Source of the DNA: JBFXEO01 sp050180015
Lineage (GTDB): Bacteria; Bacteroidota; Bacteroidia; Bacteroidales; Tenuifilaceae
Direction of reading: 5' to 3'
DNA: 6,904 nucleotides
NCBI GenBank assembly: GCA_050180015.1
Contig: JBFXEO010000162.1
Span: 1 to 6,904 of the forward strand
Part shown: positions 1-6,338 of the stretch, one piece after another
Layout of the letters: the number at the start of each line of letters is the position of its first letter
How positions within the stretch are numbered: the first letter of the stretch is position 1
Notes under the pieces: generated by a model
Databases searched by the model: none
The model's input: the letters and a program-made list of their open reading frames with translations, nothing else
What the model was told of the DNA's origin: nothing
Made by a program: the position numbers and the translations under genes

Positions 1-1
1 C

Positions 2-568
2 TCTGGCATCGTTTTGGGCTCCAACGGTTCAGTAATACCACGATACAAAAAACAAATTGAGCAGGGAGGACCCGTAACTATTACCCACCCTGAAGTTACG
101 CGGTTTTTCATGACTATTCCAGAAGCCTGTCAGCTTGTACTGGAAGCAGGAGCAATGGGGCAAGGCGGAGAAATTTTTATTTTTGACATGGGCAAATCTG
201 TAAAAATTCTCGACCTCGCCAAAAACATGATCAAGCTGTCCGGTTTATCGCTAGGAAAAGATATACAGATAAACTTTACGGGCCTCCGACCGGGCGAAAA
301 GCTATACGAAGAACTGCTCAACAACAAGGAAAATACCATTCCCACTTACCACCCCAAAATTATGATAGCCATGGTTCAGGATTACGAGCCGGCTGCCATA
401 TTTGCAAAAATTGACGAACTAATAAACCAGCTCTCCAACCACAACAACTTTAAGCTGGTAAGTATGATGAAAGAAATAGTTCCGGAATTTGTCAGCCGCA
501 ACTCAATTTATGAGGATATTGACCGGCATAAAAAGTTTGCAACCGATGAACAATCCAAAATCGCTTAG
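2..568 (+). CDS. CapD/FlaA1-family nucleotide-sugar 4,6-dehydratase or epimerase, C-terminal part (5' end outside window)
   Basis: This is the C-terminal ~188 residues of a polysaccharide biosynthesis protein of the short-chain dehydrogenase/reductase superfamily (CapD, FlaA1, WbpM group). Members convert UDP-GlcNAc-type sugars into deoxy/amino sugars for capsule, O-antigen or glycan synthesis. The reading frame is open to the window edge, so the Rossmann NAD(P)-binding motif, the catalytic Tyr-Lys pair and any N-terminal membrane helices are not seen. Visible family signatures are VLGSNGSVIPRYKKQ near the edge, RFFMTIPEACQLVLEAG, GEIFIFDMGK, and the strongly conserved LRPGEKLYEELL, followed by the usual helical tail. 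The first residues read SGIV where the family normally has FGNV. The stop overlaps the start of the thioesterase by 23 bases, suggesting coupled translation. Dehydratase versus epimerase activity cannot be decided from this fragment. Confidence 0.9.
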   Translation, partial: SGIVLGSNGSVIPRYKKQIEQGGPVTITHPEVTRFFMTIPEACQLVLEAGAMGQGGEIFIFDMGKSVKILDLAKNMIKLSGLSLGKDIQINFTGLRPGEKLYEELLNNKENTIPTYHPKIMIAMVQDYEPAAIFAKIDELINQLSNHNNFKLVSMMKEIVPEFVSRNSIYEDIDRHKKFATDEQSKIA

Positions 569-998
569 CTACTTTCACTCTACTCCCATACAAATCAGAT
601 TTAACGACATTGACCTGTTGGGGCATGTTACCAATTCGGTTTACCAGCAGTATTACGATTTAGGCCGGTTGGCCTACTTTGAACAGGTACTTTTGGAACA
701 CATGAATTGGGATAAGGAAGGTTTAATTATGGCGAGCATATCAATTGATTTTTTGCTACCCATTAGGATGTTCGATAGAATTGAGGTTAGAAGTAAAATC
801 TACGAAATGGGTAACAAAAGCCTAAAAATGAGGCAGGAAATATTCAACCATACCGCCAACCAAGTCGCATCTGTAAGCAAAGCGGCAATGGTAAACTTTA
901 GCAATAGCGAGAAGCGCACGCTTCGCATTCCCGAGAAATGGAGAAATAGAGTTGCTGCTTTTGAAAAAGATTTATTTTTTGCGGTAAAGGTTCAGTAG
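546..998 (+). CDS. acyl-CoA thioesterase, hotdog fold (4HBT/YbgC-like)
   Basis: A 150-residue single-domain protein of the 4-hydroxybenzoyl-CoA thioesterase (hotdog) superfamily, which hydrolyses acyl-CoA thioesters in the cytoplasm. The signature near the N-terminus, RFNDIDLLGHVTNSVYQQYY (residues 18-37), fits the family pattern with catalytic Asp (D23 by position) and GHVxN. The ~150 aa length is typical. I chose the ATG at 546 because the family match begins a few residues after it; an in-frame ATG at 489 would add 19 residues that only mirror the upstream gene in another frame. The start lies inside the end of the CapD-like gene (23-base overlap). The stop lies 27 bases inside the convergent rimM gene. 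The acyl substrate cannot be deduced; neither the sugar-enzyme neighbour nor the sequence fixes it. Confidence 0.88.
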   Translation: MNNPKSLSYFHSTPIQIRFNDIDLLGHVTNSVYQQYYDLGRLAYFEQVLLEHMNWDKEGLIMASISIDFLLPIRMFDRIEVRSKIYEMGNKSLKMRQEIFNHTANQVASVSKAAMVNFSNSEKRTLRIPEKWRNRVAAFEKDLFFAVKVQ

Positions 999-1499
999 CC
1001 CTCCGGGAATTTCCATTAATACTATTTTTTCGTCCACATCAACCTCTAAGATCAGCTCTTCAACAGCCGGAATAATCAACTCCTCTCCCTCTTGAGATAT
1101 AACGTAAAAAACCGAATTCAGGTTAAATTCCTCGTACCTCTCAATTGTTCCAACAACCTGATTTTGAGCTGACATTAACTGGTATCCAACCAAATCATCC
1201 AGGGTTAAATTATCATCATCGGGAACCTGTTCTGAAAGAATAAGCAGCTTATGCCCAACTAGCTCATCGGCCGAATGTAAATCATCAACCTCGTCAAGCT
1301 TAATAATAATTTTTTCGCTAGCCCTATACTTCGATGAACTAATAAAAAAAGGAACCGGTATCCCGTCTATTTCAACGAATACCGATTCAATGTCTTGCGG
1401 ATTAACATTTAATGAATTATCCCATGTTGCCTGAAGTTCACCTTTTACTCCATGAGTTCGATGGACGTAACCAACTTCAACATAACCGGCATAATCCAT
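972..1499 (-). CDS. rimM: 16S rRNA processing / 30S maturation factor RimM
   Basis: RimM binds ribosomal protein S19 and helps mature the 3' (head) domain of the 30S subunit. The 175-residue protein has the expected two parts. The N-terminal RimM barrel opens with GYVHRTHGVKGEL (residues 10-22), matching the family's G-x-x-HG-x-KGE motif. The C-terminal PRC-barrel contains LIIPAVEELILEVDVDEK (141-158) and ends in IPGGLLNLY. The start at 1499 is chosen because homology begins at MDYAGYVEVGYV and it lies 7 bases after the rpsP stop; an in-frame extension to 1643 would only run antisense-free through rpsP in another frame and is lysine/arginine-rich nonsense. It is almost certainly co-transcribed with rpsP. 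No trmD or rplS follows, unlike in proteobacteria; instead its last 27 bases overlap the convergent thioesterase gene. Confidence 0.95.
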   Translation of the reverse strand: MDYAGYVEVGYVHRTHGVKGELQATWDNSLNVNPQDIESVFVEIDGIPVPFFISSSKYRASEKIIIKLDEVDDLHSADELVGHKLLILSEQVPDDDNLTLDDLVGYQLMSAQNQVVGTIERYEEFNLNSVFYVISQEGEELIIPAVEELILEVDVDEKIVLMEIPGGLLNLYRKK

Positions 1500-1506
1500 G
1501 CCAATG

Positions 1507-2040
1507 CTATGCTTCAGGGTTTTCTGCTTCGGCGCTTTCCTCTGCAGCCGCTGCAGGTACTTCGGCTTCCTTGGCAGCCATCTCGGCACGTTTCTTCGTA
1601 ATTTCCTGTGCGCGTGCTTCACGTACCTTTGATTCAGCCTCAAAGCGCTGCTTCATTGCCGTACCCTTGTCGTTGGCCAGAGAATCAATTTTAGCCTTAA
1701 TTTTCGATTCTTTTTCTGTCAGCCAAACCTGAAACTTCTCTTCTGCCTGCTCCAGGGTAATTGCCCCTTTTCGCACGCCATCGAGCAAATGCTTTTTAAT
1801 TAGAACACCCTTGTATGAAAGGATAGCCCTACAGGTGTCGGTAGGTTGAGCGCCTTTTTGCAGCCAGTCCAATGCCCTATCAAAATTTAATTCAATAGTA
1901 GCAGGATTTGTCAGGGGATTGTATGAACCAATCCTCTCAATGAATCTGCCATCCCGTGGCGCCCTGCTATCCGCCACCACAATGTGGTAGTAGGGAAGTT
2001 TTTTCCTACCATGGCGGCTTAGTCTGATTTTTACAGGCAT
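1507..2040 (-). CDS. rpsP: 30S ribosomal protein S16 with long C-terminal extension
   Basis: S16 is an early-assembling protein of the 30S subunit. The first ~85 residues are the full S16 domain: MPVKIRLSRHGRKKLPYYHI at the start, then GRFIERIGSYNPLTNP, and RALDWLQKGAQPTDT at about 55-69. The protein is 177 residues, about twice the size of the E. coli protein. The remaining ~90 residues are predicted helical and highly charged (Lys/Glu-rich), ending in an Ala/Glu-rich acidic stretch (AEVPAAAAEESAEAENPEA, no cysteine). Extended S16 tails are, to my knowledge, common in Bacteroidota. It is the first gene of an rpsP-rimM pair (7-base gap) and has a good Bacteroidota promoter about 45 bases upstream. 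The start is unambiguous because MPVKIRL is the family N-terminus. Confidence 0.97.
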   Translation of the reverse strand: MPVKIRLSRHGRKKLPYYHIVVADSRAPRDGRFIERIGSYNPLTNPATIELNFDRALDWLQKGAQPTDTCRAILSYKGVLIKKHLLDGVRKGAITLEQAEEKFQVWLTEKESKIKAKIDSLANDKGTAMKQRFEAESKVREARAQEITKKRAEMAAKEAEVPAAAAEESAEAENPEA

Positions 2041-2083
2041 ACTTACGCTTTTTAGTTAAACCTACATTTTTTTAATTGCCCGG

Positions 2084-2114
2084 CAAAGATACACTTTTTT
2101 GGTACATTAACTAA
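2084..2114 (-). promoter_or_regulatory. predicted sigma-ABfr-type promoter for rpsP-rimM
   Basis: Read on the minus strand, TATCTTTG (2091-2084) is a full match to the Bacteroidota -7 consensus TAnnTTTG. TTAG (2114-2111), three of four matches to the -33 TTTG box, lies 19 bases upstream, which is the usual spacing. Transcription would begin near 2078, giving a leader of roughly 38 nt that is A-rich before the rpsP ATG and has no obvious Shine-Dalgarno. This is a pattern match; no start-site data support it. Confidence 0.55.
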
Positions 2115-2190
2115 CTGAACAAATGATTTTTTACAGGTTATTTTTGCCGATAAACGGGGTACGTCCTACTCCATGTGTGGGGCATTATAA

Positions 2191-2198
2191 TATCTTTG
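2191..2198 (+). promoter_or_regulatory. predicted -7 element for the TonB-like gene
   Basis: TATCTTTG on the plus strand matches the Bacteroidota -7 consensus TAnnTTTG exactly and lies 25 bases before the ATG at 2224, so the leader would be short (about 18-20 nt). No TTTG box is found 19-21 bases upstream, so the -33 half is weak or absent. Identical to the -7 element of the divergent rpsP promoter about 100 bases away; the rest of the 2041-2223 intergenic stretch shows only A/T-rich sequence and no convincing hairpin. Confidence 0.42.
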
Positions 2199-2223
2199 CA
2201 GGTAGATAATTTGAACTTACCCG

Positions 2224-3000
2224 ATGAAATTTCAGGATAAAGTAGGCATAATGGTCGAACAACTTTTCGAATCGGCTTTGCGGGGATGGAACACCCACAA
2301 GGTAGGCATACTGTCAACCGTCATTGCCCACCTGCTTTTACTCATTTCGTTTTTAATTTTTACAATAGATACCCGTAAGGAATATTACGGCTCCACCATA
2401 GAAATGGAATTTGAACAGGAAAAAACGGAAGAGGAGGTTGTTGCCCCCCAACGCGTGCTACTGCCTAAAGATGCCATAAATCCAGAATTTGAGTCGGAAG
2501 CCATTAAAAATTTTGCCATAGATGCCTCGGAAAAAGACTTGAACCCAGGCCTGAGCGATGAAAAAAATATCGATGCAAGCGATCTTTACCATGAGGCAAA
2601 CAGGCTAAAGGAAGAAATGCAAAGCAACAAGCAGCTCTACGATGAGGCCCAAAAAGATCCCGAAGGATTAATCCCCAACATCCCCGAAAAAAATATTCCC
2701 GAGGAAAAGAAAAACCAGTATAAAGGCCCAACCGTTGTATCGTACTACTTGGAGGGGAGAAAAGCTAAGCACCTCCCTATTCCGTCGTACAAGTGCCAGC
2801 TTGGCGGACAGGTGGTCGTAAACATTGAAGTTGAACCCGATGGTAGGGTTATACATGCTGATATTGACAGACAAAATTCAATTACCGACGATTGTATAAA
2901 CGATGCGGCAGTAGCAGCAGCTCTCAGCAGTAAATTTACCTCATCAGCCGGAATTGCAAAGCAGAGGGGAAGTATTACCTACCTGTTTGTTCGGCAGTAA
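2224..3000 (+). CDS. single-pass membrane protein with TonB-like C-terminal domain
   Basis: A 258-residue inner-membrane-anchored periplasmic protein. Residues 1-27 are a short, presumably cytoplasmic segment; 28-47 (VGILSTVIAHLLLLISFLIF) form one strongly hydrophobic helix; 50-165 are a charged, largely helical linker rich in Glu, Lys and Asp; 165-258 resemble a TonB C-terminal domain (GGQVVVNIEVEPDGRV, then a DAAVAAALSSKF helix and a final ITYLFV strand). TonB proteins pass proton-motive energy from ExbB/ExbD to outer-membrane transporters, but no exbB or exbD is nearby. The linker is not the Pro-Lys/Pro-Glu repeat of classical TonB, and two cysteines (191 and 224) bracket the domain's first half and could form a disulfide. 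It may be a TonB-fold structural protein rather than a true energy transducer. Start: an alternative ATG at 2251 also keeps the helix. It stands alone and converges with the ald-like gene. Confidence 0.7.
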   Translation: MKFQDKVGIMVEQLFESALRGWNTHKVGILSTVIAHLLLLISFLIFTIDTRKEYYGSTIEMEFEQEKTEEEVVAPQRVLLPKDAINPEFESEAIKNFAIDASEKDLNPGLSDEKNIDASDLYHEANRLKEEMQSNKQLYDEAQKDPEGLIPNIPEKNIPEEKKNQYKGPTVVSYYLEGRKAKHLPIPSYKCQLGGQVVVNIEVEPDGRVIHADIDRQNSITDDCINDAAVAAALSSKFTSSAGIAKQRGSITYLFVRQ

Positions 3001-3042
3001 GGAATTGTATTCGGTAAGAAAAGGAGTAAGCGGCTGCTATAT

Positions 3043-4263
3043 TTAGAAGGCGGCCATCAGCAGGTTAATATCGCGCGAGGGCAGGTTGTAGAGCCGTCCT
3101 AAATACTCATTGGTTAAAATTCCGTTGTACACATAAACGCCATGCCTTAAACCGGCATCCTCCTTCAACTGGTGCTTAAAGCCCCCCGCTTCGCCAATAA
3201 TACCAAGCATAGGGGCAAACACATTGCTCATGGCAATAGATGCCGTCCGGGCAACACGCGAAGTTATGTTGGGCACACAGTAGTGTGTTACGTTGTGCTT
3301 TACAAACGACGGGGTGTTGTGATCGCGTATCTCCGAGGTTTCAAAACATCCCCCCTTATCAATGCTTAGGTCTATTATTACAGAACCCTTTTTCATCAGT
3401 ATAACTAAATCCTCGGAAATTATGTAACGCTGGTTAACTTCCTCTGGCGATACAGTTCCAATAACAACATCGGCTGTTTTAAGAACCCTTTCGAGTATTT
3501 GTGGATGGAATATTGAGGTGTAAAGACGCTGACCAAGTAAATTCTGTAACTCCATCAGGCGTTTAATGGAATTGTCGAACACCTTAACGGTGGCACCTAA
3601 GCCCAATGCAGCCCTGGCGGCAAACTCGGTGGCAGTCCCAGCACCCAGTATAACCACCTCGGTGGGTGTTATTCCCGATATTCCACCAAGCATTACCCCT
3701 TTCCCCCCATTTACATTGCTCAGGTATTCAGCGGCAACCAGAACCGATGTATTCCCCGCAATGGCATTCATGGAACGGACTACAGGGTATGCCCCATCTG
3801 CATCGCGAATGCTTTCGAAAGCGATGGCCGTAACCTTTTTCTGGATCAAATTCCGAAGATAATCGCCGGTGGTGCTATTCAAATGCAGTGACGATATAAT
3901 CACCTGATTCTCACGCACAAACTCGTACTCGGAAGAAATTAACGGTGCAACTTTAAGGATAATCTCACTCTGGTAAACTTCCTGGGGAGTGTCAACTATT
4001 CGCCCACCTTTTTCACTGTAATCTTTATCGGAATAATTTGCAGGCCTCCCCGCCTCCTTCTCTATCACAATTTCGTGCCCCCGATTTACCATCATCTCAA
4101 CAGCTTCCGGGGTTAGAGGGATTCGGCTTTCGGTTAAATCAACCTCCCTCGGAATTCCGATGATTAACTTCCGGTTTTTTTTCCCGTACTCCAATCGTTC
4201 TTCCTGTACAAGTAAACCTTTTGCATACGGAAATTCGGGAATAGGTGATGTTGAGCGTCCCAT
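3043..4263 (-). CDS. ald: alanine dehydrogenase (Bacteroidota-type, Ald/PNT family)
   Basis: Predicted cytoplasmic NAD-dependent alanine dehydrogenase (L-alanine to pyruvate and ammonia, reversible). Family landmarks are present: IGIPREVDLTESRIPLTPEA (35-54) with substrate Arg47, Lys104 in ILKVAPL, His127 in SLHLNS, a Rossmann motif at about 203-213 followed by an acidic residue (VFD, Asp230) consistent with NAD, and Asp302 in IDLSIDKGG; these correspond to the Arg, Lys, His and Asp of characterised Ald enzymes. At 406 residues it is about 35 longer than canonical Ald, mostly from an N-terminal extension of ~30 residues and altered C-terminus. The nucleotide loop reads GAGTAT rather than GxGxxG, and the usual NMPG motif is NITS (332-335). 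It follows tsaE after 56 bases and is probably the last gene of that transcript. A related dehydrogenase with another substrate cannot be excluded. Confidence 0.85.
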   Translation of the reverse strand: MGRSTSPIPEFPYAKGLLVQEERLEYGKKNRKLIIGIPREVDLTESRIPLTPEAVEMMVNRGHEIVIEKEAGRPANYSDKDYSEKGGRIVDTPQEVYQSEIILKVAPLISSEYEFVRENQVIISSLHLNSTTGDYLRNLIQKKVTAIAFESIRDADGAYPVVRSMNAIAGNTSVLVAAEYLSNVNGGKGVMLGGISGITPTEVVILGAGTATEFAARAALGLGATVKVFDNSIKRLMELQNLLGQRLYTSIFHPQILERVLKTADVVIGTVSPEEVNQRYIISEDLVILMKKGSVIIDLSIDKGGCFETSEIRDHNTPSFVKHNVTHYCVPNITSRVARTASIAMSNVFAPMLGIIGEAGGFKHQLKEDAGLRHGVYVYNGILTNEYLGRLYNLPSRDINLLMAAF

Positions 4264-4319
4264 GTTTTAATTGGCTTTAGAATCAAATACTGATACGAAT
4301 ATCCGGTAAAATGGTTTAA

Positions 4320-4757
4320 TTAACAAATCGAAATATGAACCGTACGCGTTAGGTCATCGTTAACGTTGATGGTTAACCTTACCACACCTTCGCGAGGTAA
4401 GATGTCCTCTATAAGTTCCGGCCATTCTATAAGACAAATTCCACCATCGCCATAAAAATACTCTTCGTAGCCGAAATCGAAAACCTCATCAATCTTGTTA
4501 ATCCGGTAAAAATCGAAATGGTAAACGGGAGAATTCCCCCCATCGCGATACTCATTTACCAGGGCAAATGTCGGACTGGAAACATTATCGGCAACGCCCA
4601 TCTGCCGGCATAGTGCCTTTATCAGCGTTGTTTTACCGGCCCCCATAACTCCATAAAAGCAAACTATCCTATAATTCTGAATAATTTTAACCAGCTGCCG
4701 CGCAACATCCTCCATGGCGGATAAGCTGGGTATATTCACGGTCTGTACCTCTGGCAT
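4320..4757 (-). CDS. tsaE: tRNA threonylcarbamoyladenosine biosynthesis ATPase TsaE
   Basis: TsaE is the P-loop ATPase that works with TsaD and TsaB to place N6-threonylcarbamoyl on A37 of ANN-decoding tRNAs. The 145-residue length is normal. Visible motifs are the Walker A loop GVMGAGKTTL (36-45), SSPTFALVNEY (60-70), HFDFYRI (80-86) and the LIEWPELI segment (109-116), all diagnostic of the family. It starts 10 bases after the porX stop, so it is almost certainly co-transcribed, and 56 bases separate it from the downstream alanine dehydrogenase. Most bacteria need the t6A pathway, so the gene's place in a porX operon says more about expression than about a shared pathway. Confidence 0.96.
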   Translation of the reverse strand: MPEVQTVNIPSLSAMEDVARQLVKIIQNYRIVCFYGVMGAGKTTLIKALCRQMGVADNVSSPTFALVNEYRDGGNSPVYHFDFYRINKIDEVFDFGYEEYFYGDGGICLIEWPELIEDILPREGVVRLTINVNDDLTRTVHISIC

Positions 4758-4767
4758 GTTGTAAGTG

Positions 4768-6321
4768 CTATTTAATTGGACTTAACACTACAAATGGAAC
4801 TATCATTTCCTCCATGGATATTCCTCCATGCTGAAACGTGTTTTTGTAGTAGCTTACGTAGTAGTTATAGTTGTTGGGGTATGCAATAAAGCTGTTCCCA
4901 AAGGAGAAAATAAATGAGGAGCTGACGTTTGGTTTTGGAAGATGCGCATCCTCGGGTTTCCGAATTTCAAAAACTTCCCTGGGGTTATAGTTTAAGCTAC
5001 GGCCCAGCTTGTACCGAAGGTTGGTGGATGTTGCCCTATCGCCTATAACCTTCACCGGATTTTGCACGCGAATGGCGCCATGGTCGGTTGTAATTACAAC
5101 CTTTACATTTTGTTTTGAAGCCTCTGAGAACAAAATTTTCAATTCGGAATGCTGGAACCACGATCGGGTAAGCGACAGGTAAGCAGCCTCATCGGAAGCC
5201 AGCTCCTTCATCATATCGGAGTCTGTCCGGGCATGTGACATTATATCGACAAAGTTGTACACCAACACCGACAGGTCATTTTTGAGTACCTCCTTCAGGT
5301 TATCAACAAACCGCTGCCCGGCCTTTAACGTGTTACTTTTCTCGTAGTAGGTTTTATAGTTTTTACCCAGCCGCTGCAGCTGCGCGGTCAGCAACTCCTG
5401 CTCGAACATATTCTTACCGTCATCTTCCTCATCGAAAACCCAAAGGTTTGGATAATTTCGCTGTATTTCAAGGGGCATCAAACCTGCAAAAATAGCATTC
5501 CGTGCATACTGCGTTGCTGTAGGCAGAATGCTAAAGTAAGTTTCATCCGCATCAACTCTCCATTCCTGTGTTAGCAGGGGTTCCACCGCTTTCCACTGGT
5601 CATACCTGAAATTGTCAATAAGAATCAACAGTACCGGCTGGCCGGAATCGACAATCGGGAATACTTTACTCCGGAGCAGGTTGGAGGACAGCAACGGTTT
5701 ATCCTGATGGTTGGGGCTGAACCAGCGGATGTAGTTATTTTTGATAAACTTGGCAAACTCGGAGTTTGCCTCAAGGAGCAACATCTCAAAAATTTGCCTG
5801 TAGCCGGTGTCGGACGAATCGACCAACTTAAGCTGCCATGCAACCAGCTTGCGGTAAATATCAACCCAGTCAGATGTTAGCCTTGCCTGCGAAATACTCT
5901 CGCTTACCCGGCCAAACTCAACCCTAAAGTCGGAAACCTGCTTTTCGGTGATTAAATCGCGTGCGTGAACATTTTTCTTTATTGATAGAAGAATTTGCTT
6001 AGGGTTTACGGGTTTTATAAGATAATCGGCAATTTGCGAGCCCACCGCCATATCCATAATATTCTCCTCCTCGCTTTTGGTAACCATTACAACGGGAAGT
6101 GTAGGTTTAACGGCCTTTATCAGGGGAAGTGTATCCAACCCGCTTAAACCGGGCATGTTTTCGTCAAGAAATACCAAATCGAACTGGTTCGCTTGAACCT
6201 GCTCAACGGCTTCGTTACCGTTCGATGCGGTGAAGACCTTATAGCCCTTCTGCTCCAGAAAGATTATGTGTGCCTTCAGTAAATCTATTTCATCGTCAAC
6301 CCAAAGAATAGTTACCTGCAT
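4768..6321 (-). CDS. porX: PorX: response regulator fused to a PglZ (alkaline phosphatase-fold) domain, T9SS regulator
   Basis: A 517-residue two-domain protein. Residues 1-120 are a CheY-like receiver with the acidic pair D9/D10, phospho-acceptor D53 (FLDENMPGLSG), T81 and K103 (LIKP). A helical middle region (~125-210) leads to a PglZ domain of the alkaline phosphatase superfamily (~215-517). Its expected metal ligands and nucleophile are all present: D236 (LILIDNFRYDQ), T270 (ILPTATQYARNA), D359/H363 (VDIMSHAR), D413/H414 (TTDHGA) and H498 (FQHGGISMEEMIVP). This length and order match PorX of Porphyromonas gingivalis and Flavobacterium, which pairs with the sensor kinase PorY, affects the sigma factor SigP and type IX secretion, and has been reported to hydrolyse oligonucleotides. 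It has no DNA-binding domain. No histidine kinase is in the window. It lies 17 bases after a TPR/SprE-like gene and 10 before tsaE. Confidence 0.95.
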   Translation of the reverse strand: MQVTILWVDDEIDLLKAHIIFLEQKGYKVFTASNGNEAVEQVQANQFDLVFLDENMPGLSGLDTLPLIKAVKPTLPVVMVTKSEEENIMDMAVGSQIADYLIKPVNPKQILLSIKKNVHARDLITEKQVSDFRVEFGRVSESISQARLTSDWVDIYRKLVAWQLKLVDSSDTGYRQIFEMLLLEANSEFAKFIKNNYIRWFSPNHQDKPLLSSNLLRSKVFPIVDSGQPVLLILIDNFRYDQWKAVEPLLTQEWRVDADETYFSILPTATQYARNAIFAGLMPLEIQRNYPNLWVFDEEDDGKNMFEQELLTAQLQRLGKNYKTYYEKSNTLKAGQRFVDNLKEVLKNDLSVLVYNFVDIMSHARTDSDMMKELASDEAAYLSLTRSWFQHSELKILFSEASKQNVKVVITTDHGAIRVQNPVKVIGDRATSTNLRYKLGRSLNYNPREVFEIRKPEDAHLPKPNVSSSFIFSFGNSFIAYPNNYNYYVSYYKNTFQHGGISMEEMIVPFVVLSPIK

Positions 6322-6338
6322 ACAAACAGCGTTGTAGT

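Noticed and set aside
1541..1560. CTGCAGCCGCTGCAG near-palindrome as a regulatory site or repeat
   Set aside because: It encodes part of the alanine run in the S16 tail; the repeated GCA/GCC alanine codons explain it and no second copy is seen.
1500..1643. Longer rimM start giving a basic N-terminal extension of 48 residues
   Set aside because: The extra stretch lies entirely within rpsP in another frame, has low-complexity Lys/Arg composition typical of a shadow frame, and RimM homology begins at the ATG at 1499.
2504..2874. Minus-strand open frames inside the TonB-like gene
   Set aside because: They lie antisense to a well-supported gene, show no recognisable domain, and their composition is that of shadow frames.
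3001..3042. Bidirectional terminator between the convergent TonB-like and ald genes
   Set aside because: The 42 bases contain GGC/GCC words but no stem of useful length followed by a T run on either strand.
4264..4319. Separate promoter for the alanine dehydrogenase gene
   Set aside because: The closest minus-strand match, AGTATTTG, fails the TA of the TAnnTTTG element, and no TTTG box is correctly spaced.
4807..4830. Direct repeat TTCCTCCATG twice, 14 bases apart, at the 3' end of porX
   Set aside because: It lies within the conserved GGISMEEM coding segment, where Met-Glu-Glu and Gly-Gly codons produce it by chance; no third copy or symmetry.
4768..6321. BREX or other phage-defence PglZ gene
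   Set aside because: The PglZ domain is fused to a receiver domain and the neighbours are tsaE and ald; no brxC, pglX or other defence gene is present, and the architecture is that of PorX.
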